From CAVURW01 sp963743595 (GTDB lineage: Bacteria > Verrucomicrobiota > Verrucomicrobiia > Methylacidiphilales > UBA1321): 35,171 nucleotides of DNA. The notes beneath the pieces were generated by a model. The model did no database searches, was not told where the DNA came from, and saw only the letters and a program-made list of their open reading frames with translations. The position numbers were made by a program, and so were the translations under genes. Each line of letters begins with the position of its first letter. The first letter of the stretch is position 1. Below, one piece after another: positions 31,072 to 35,171 of this stretch. The stretch spans positions 1 through 35,171 of the forward strand of contig CAVURW010000291.1 of the NCBI GenBank assembly GCA_963743595.1, read 5' to 3'.

Positions 31072-31734
31072 ATGAAGATTGATCTCAGTTTCCGTGTCCA
31101 AGGTACAACCTTGCCTGCAGACCACGCTTACGGTTTATTCTCTGCGCTTTGCCAAGTCCTTAAATTCCTACACAAGGAAAGCTCTCAGGGCCAAGCGGGG
31201 ATTTTTTCGGTTAGCGGGAGCCTCATAGGACAGAGACGGATCAAAATTGGTCCTGGTAGCAGATTGACTCTGCGAATAACGTCCGAGAGAATCGCGGACT
31301 TCTTACCATTGTCAGGTGTGCGGTTGGCAATTGGTGAGAATTCCATCTATCTAGGTGTTCCCGAAATACACGCGCTGAAAGGCGCGCAGAGTTTGGACTG
31401 CCGACTAGTAACGATTAAGAATGCCGTTGAGCCGGAAGGCTTGCTGCGTGTGGCAGCGGAACAGCTACTGGAGATGGGTGCCACCAGTGGCGAACTTCAT
31501 CTTGTCAAACCCGTCCATGCAAACCAGTTAGAGAAAAGTGACACTCCTCGACGGAGGACCCAAGGAGAGCCGATTCGCCGGACCGTGAAAATTGCTGACC
31601 GAGTCATTGTCGGGTTTGCATTGGAGATTCATGATCTTTCGGAGACCGATTCAATTCTCGTTCAAGAGAACGGACTTGGCGGCAGACGTCACTTCGGTTG
31701 CGGACTCTTTAGGCCCAAGAAGGAAAGGCGATGA
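31072..31734 (+). CDS. cas6: Cas6 CRISPR RNA endoribonuclease, MYXAN type (Cmx6)
   Basis: Read from the ATG at 31072 (MKIDLSFRVQGTTLPADHAY), which matches the family start; an in-frame ATG at 31012 would add 20 residues. The product is 220 residues. The DHAYGLFSAL segment near residue 20 and the C-terminal glycine-rich loop GLGGRRHFGCGLF, plus the middle block ARLVTIKN-like CRLVTIKN, match the Cmx6 branch of Cas6. Cas6 cuts the CRISPR precursor transcript within each repeat and keeps the crRNA. The histidine in DHAY is a candidate catalytic residue. Its stop overlaps the cas3 start (ATGA), so the genes form one operon with cas3 and cas8. Confidence 0.88.
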   Translation: MKIDLSFRVQGTTLPADHAYGLFSALCQVLKFLHKESSQGQAGIFSVSGSLIGQRRIKIGPGSRLTLRITSERIADFLPLSGVRLAIGENSIYLGVPEIHALKGAQSLDCRLVTIKNAVEPEGLLRVAAEQLLEMGATSGELHLVKPVHANQLEKSDTPRRRTQGEPIRRTVKIADRVIVGFALEIHDLSETDSILVQENGLGGRRHFGCGLFRPKKERR

Positions 31735-34004
31735 TTTTTGCGCCCCCGCGTTTGTGGGCGAAAAGCCCTTTGGGATCGGCTGAGACGACGCTGCAATCCC
31801 ATTTAGAGGCCGTTTGGGAATCGGCGCGAGCCGTCCTGGAAGTCTCAGGAGATGATATTTTATCTGCTTTTCAGTTGGATAAAGTTCGATGGAGGGATTC
31901 TTTCGCACGCGTCGTCTTAATGTCAGCAGCCCTCCATGATATCGGCAAAGCAAACGATCACTTCCAGGCGATGATTCACAAGGAAGGAACCGTTACCTGT
32001 CAGGGCATTCGCCACGAGTGGGTATCGTTGTTGCTAGTGAACCATCCGCAGGTTCAAAAATGGTTGCGAGAGGGACTGTCGTCGGATCTGGAATGGCACG
32101 CTGTTCAGTGGGCAGTTTCCGGGCATCACCCCAGAATGGATCGGGAATCACCGCCGACTTCGCCACCGGCGACATACCCGTCCAACCAGATCACAGTGTA
32201 TTCGGCTCATCCTGATTTTATTGAGAGTCTTAAAGGATGTGCTTTGTGGCTTCGACTCAAATCATACCCGACGCTACCGGCAACTTGCTGGAACCTTTCT
32301 GGCAGGGAGAATAATGTATTTACGGAGATCCGAAAATTGACTCGTGCTCATGACGAGTTTTGGGATGACGCCCAAGAAAATCGAGAAACCCGTGCCTTTG
32401 TAGCGGCGGTTAAAGCGATGTTACTGGGCTGTGACGTCGCTGGTTCGGCACTTCCCAATCTGGCTAGCTACTCGGCCTTAAATCGTTCAAAGTGGATTCA
32501 CAATTTGCTGTCGATTCGCCCAGAGAAAGAACAGCTCGAAAGTATCGTCAAAAATCGACTCGAAGGCCGTCCGCTCAGGGATTTTCAGCAAGCAGTAGCC
32601 ATTGCACCGCAGAGAGTTGTTTTTGCCAGAGCTGGATGCGGCAGTGGCAAGACTTTAGCAGCGTACCTCCGAGCCTCGCAGCATCCGCTTTGGGCAAATC
32701 GTCGGCTTTGGTTTTGCTATCCGACAACAGGTACGACAACAGAGGGTTTTAAGGACTATCTCCATGACCAGGAGTCGCCCGAATTTAGGCTATTTCACAG
32801 TCGAGCTGAAATTGACTATTCCATCATCCTGGAGGCTGATTACGAACCGGACGACTCTTTAGACAAAGTACGATCTTTAGCCGCTTGGGGTAGTGCAGCA
32901 GTCTGTAGTACGGTCGATACAGTTCTGGGTATTGTTCAGAACGAGCGGAAGGCATTGTATCGCTGGCCAAGTTTTGCTCAATCCGCGTTCGTCTTTGATG
33001 AAATTCACGCCTACGACGACAACCTCTTTGCGGCAATGGTGAAGTTTGTTTCGGAGCTTAGAGGTATTCCGTTTCTCTTGATGACTGCAAGCTTGCCGAA
33101 GCAACGTCTCGATTTTATTAAAGAGAAACTAGGGGAAGAGCTAGGTGAAGTAGAAGGGCCTGAGGACTTGGAGAAGATCCGTCGGTATCACTTCGCCCCT
33201 AAGGACCCGGGTTCGCTTTTCGAGACGGTTCATCAGGAACTGGCGAAGGGCGGCAAAATCCTATGGGTTTGCAATACGGTTGCTCGTGCCATGAAGTTTG
33301 CCGCAGAGCTGCAGAACCGAGGTCTTTTGGATGTTCCCGTCTACCACAGTCGCTTTAAGTATCCGGATAGGGTTTTCCAGCACCAAAAAGTCGTTTCTGC
33401 GTTTAAGAAGCAAGGACCAGCGATAGTTGTCACCACGCAAGTAGCTGAAATGAGCCTCGATTTATCGGCGACACTGCTTATCAGTGACTTGGCTCCCATT
33501 TCATCCCTCATTCAACGTCTCGGTCGCTTAAATCGTAGAACCACTGGCACTTCTCCCTCGGCCCCTTTTTGGGTAATCCTTCCGACAGAGACAGATGGTT
33601 GCGTGAAACCTGCTCCTTATTTGGAGATAGAGTTATCAGCAGCGGCGCAGTGGATACAAAAGCTCACCTCATTAGGTCGGGCCTTTTCACAGCAGGATCT
33701 TGTCGATTACTGGGATCAGTCGTCGAGCTTTTTCCCAGACATTCGCTCTACTTGGTTGACTGGTGGGCCGCATACGGAAGTTCGGCCCTTACGGGACATT
33801 CAACAGGGCTTGCAAATCATTCTGGAATCCGATGTGAAGAGCGTTACCAATGGTGATGTTTTGATTCAGGAGGTCCTAATCCCCATGAACATGCCCATTC
33901 ACAACAAATGGATGAATTGGCAGCGGTGTCCAGGGAATGGGGTCTTGGTTGCACCAACGGGAACGGTGGTCTATCACCAAACTCAAGGAGCTTCCTGGTC
34001 ATGA
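31731..34004 (+). CDS. cas3: Cas3 HD nuclease-helicase
   Basis: A 757-residue type I CRISPR effector that unwinds and degrades target DNA once recruited by the crRNA complex. The N-terminal HD nuclease has HLEAVWES, ALHDIGKAND (HD near residue 68), RHEWVS and SGHHPRM, so all metal-binding histidines appear present. The helicase has Walker A GCGSGKT (about 301), DEIH in VFDEIHAYDD (about 421, a variant of DEAH), MTASLP (about 451) and the arginine-finger motif QRLGRLNRR (about 595). The C-terminal accessory domain is complete. The gene overlaps cas6 at its start and cas8 at its end by four bases each, typical of tight co-translation. No truncation or frameshift is seen. Confidence 0.93.
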   Translation: MIFAPPRLWAKSPLGSAETTLQSHLEAVWESARAVLEVSGDDILSAFQLDKVRWRDSFARVVLMSAALHDIGKANDHFQAMIHKEGTVTCQGIRHEWVSLLLVNHPQVQKWLREGLSSDLEWHAVQWAVSGHHPRMDRESPPTSPPATYPSNQITVYSAHPDFIESLKGCALWLRLKSYPTLPATCWNLSGRENNVFTEIRKLTRAHDEFWDDAQENRETRAFVAAVKAMLLGCDVAGSALPNLASYSALNRSKWIHNLLSIRPEKEQLESIVKNRLEGRPLRDFQQAVAIAPQRVVFARAGCGSGKTLAAYLRASQHPLWANRRLWFCYPTTGTTTEGFKDYLHDQESPEFRLFHSRAEIDYSIILEADYEPDDSLDKVRSLAAWGSAAVCSTVDTVLGIVQNERKALYRWPSFAQSAFVFDEIHAYDDNLFAAMVKFVSELRGIPFLLMTASLPKQRLDFIKEKLGEELGEVEGPEDLEKIRRYHFAPKDPGSLFETVHQELAKGGKILWVCNTVARAMKFAAELQNRGLLDVPVYHSRFKYPDRVFQHQKVVSAFKKQGPAIVVTTQVAEMSLDLSATLLISDLAPISSLIQRLGRLNRRTTGTSPSAPFWVILPTETDGCVKPAPYLEIELSAAAQWIQKLTSLGRAFSQQDLVDYWDQSSSFFPDIRSTWLTGGPHTEVRPLRDIQQGLQIILESDVKSVTNGDVLIQEVLIPMNMPIHNKWMNWQRCPGNGVLVAPTGTVVYHQTQGASWS

Positions 34005-35171
34005 ATCCCGCTAATCCTCCTATGCAGCTAAAGTTGCAGCTTTATCACCCAGGCATGTCTTCACTGCACAGAGCTGGGTTGGGAGGCTTGGCGGCGACCC
34101 TCAAACGCCTGGAATCCGACGTAAAAGATGGACTATGGAGCCCCGAGAAAGCGCCCGGCTGGCCGTGGAGGAATGAGGACGGAAAGTCACTACCGCCATG
34201 GAGTGTTAGTCAAACTGAGGTGATCCTGGATTTTGGAAGGCCGGAAGCGGCAGCAGTTTTTTTAAGGGCGCTATTCGAGTACGCATTTCAGATCAAGGAT
34301 GGACTGATCTTCATGCCAGGGGCCTACGGTAAGACAATTCCAACTTTACCCGTAAGAGCACAATTGCAAGAGGGGCTGTGTTGTACCTTCCTTCAGCACG
34401 GACAGAGTCGGAGCCTCGATAAGGTAGTCGTGTCCGTGGTCGATTCAGGCGAGTCGTTACCGATAGCGGTGAATTACAAACCGTGCTCTTGGTACAAGCA
34501 CCAAGATCTGTGGAAAGAGGTAGTCAGTGACAGAGCTGGCACATGTGAGCATAGGCCAATCGATCTATCTGGTCCACTCTACCCAGGGGCATCCGTTCGA
34601 CATGTTGCCTACAGTGCTTTGACAGGTGCTTCTGAGTTTATCCAAACATTTCTTCCGCTGTGCTTTGCGCCAATCGGATCGCTTTCCCTGACAGTCAGAA
34701 ACAGAATTGGAATCTTGATAATTCCAGACGTTGTGGACCTTACAAAATTTGCCCGATGCATCCCCGAATTTACTCCTCTTAAGTCCGCCCAGTGCCAGGT
34801 TTCTAAGGCGAGTGATGCTGTACTTCAAGCCTACATCCGTCTGCGTAGCGCACAAGTAGTTGAGATTACCGAGCTGCCGAAATGTTCGGCTTATGAGCTT
34901 AATGTTCTCGCTTGGTCGAAACAGCAGAAGAGTCGTGCACTGGGACTCCAATTAATTCCAGGGAATGAGACGTGGTTAGGCCAATTTGAAATGGCCTTGG
35001 CCAACTTTCCAGTCCGATTGGTTACGCCGAAGGCGAAGCCCATCAAAACCGGAAAAAGAAAAGCAGCTGATGACCCGGAAAACAGTCGAACTTTTTGGGC
35101 TGACAGCATTCTGAGACCCTTTATCGCTGATAACTTAGCGCTACATAGACCTTGGTACGCCGGATTCAAAA
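34001..35171 (+). CDS. cas8a1: Cas8a1/Csx13 large subunit, MYXAN type (partial, runs off window)
   Basis: The ATG overlaps the cas3 stop (ATGA) and the frame is open for 390 codons to the window edge. The N-terminus MQLKLQLYHPGMSSLHRAGL then GGLAATLKRLE matches the start of Csx13/Cas8a1 proteins of MYXAN-type systems (LYDPGM..LHRAGLAGL). The family is the large subunit of the Cascade-like complex and recognises the PAM and target. An insert of basic residues (KAKPIKTGKRKAADD, about 345-360) precedes the part cut off. Cas7, Cas5 and adaptation genes are expected beyond the window. Subtype naming rests on my memory of the family and on Cmx6 upstream. Confidence 0.85.
   Translation, partial: MNPANPPMQLKLQLYHPGMSSLHRAGLGGLAATLKRLESDVKDGLWSPEKAPGWPWRNEDGKSLPPWSVSQTEVILDFGRPEAAAVFLRALFEYAFQIKDGLIFMPGAYGKTIPTLPVRAQLQEGLCCTFLQHGQSRSLDKVVVSVVDSGESLPIAVNYKPCSWYKHQDLWKEVVSDRAGTCEHRPIDLSGPLYPGASVRHVAYSALTGASEFIQTFLPLCFAPIGSLSLTVRNRIGILIIPDVVDLTKFARCIPEFTPLKSAQCQVSKASDAVLQAYIRLRSAQVVEITELPKCSAYELNVLAWSKQQKSRALGLQLIPGNETWLGQFEMALANFPVRLVTPKAKPIKTGKRKAADDPENSRTFWADSILRPFIADNLALHRPWYAGFK

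Overview
The window looks like a variable, island-like stretch of a bacterial chromosome, most likely Verrucomicrobiota (a related Planctomycetota lineage is possible). The basis is the gene repertoire rather than a marker gene: a GH2 beta-galactosidase and an alpha-galactosidase with signal peptides, giant LamG and YD-repeat (RHS) surface proteins, and a zinc-ribbon/DDE transposase/ExeA-type ATPase transposon. No rRNA, complete tRNA or phylogenetic marker is present, so the assignment is inference.

Left part (1-10086). A cobalamin riboswitch (48-232) precedes only a 75-codon stump of a nitronate monooxygenase. An orphan PhoR-like sensor kinase lies on the minus strand. Two tandem, overlapping paralogues resembling DUF4261 proteins are followed by a secreted esterase-like alpha/beta hydrolase. 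A short relaxase-like remnant follows. Then come two divergent secreted glycosidases: an alpha-galactosidase split by a frameshift, and an intact GH2 beta-galactosidase.

Mobile region (10300-16817). The 5' half of a tRNA-Ala (anticodon CGC) stops abruptly where repeats of a transposon end begin. Then follow a divergent regulator/membrane-protein pair with shared palindromic operators, a VWA protein, a frameshifted GYF-domain gene, a HEPN-like protein, and a three-gene transposon module whose transposase has lost its N-terminal two thirds. The same ~20-bp motif occurs as two sites at 10344-10382, two at 13984-14040 (same orientation) and eight inverted sites at 16314-16817. This fits one large or two nested transposons with multiple transposase-binding sites, now immobile.

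Surface/toxin operon (27807 down to 16900, minus strand). A 1635-aa LamG-repeat protein, an 1882-aa RHS protein with an N-terminal C39-like peptidase domain and a C-terminal JAB/MPN-like putative toxin domain, and a 113-aa probable immunity protein lie 13 bp apart or overlap.

Right part (28010-35171). A minus-strand operon encodes a 157-aa unknown protein, a Cas4/AddB-like nuclease with a four-cysteine iron-sulfur pattern, a DUF932 protein and a small membrane protein. It is preceded by a terminator-like leader hairpin. It is divergent from a MYXAN-type CRISPR-Cas operon (cas6/cmx6, cas3, cas8a1/csx13), whose last gene runs off the window. No CRISPR array or adaptation gene is visible. The most promising candidates for something undescribed are the nuclease/DUF932 module with its hairpin leader, the LamG-C39-RHS-JAB toxin operon, and the tRNA-interrupting multi-site transposon with defence-like cargo.
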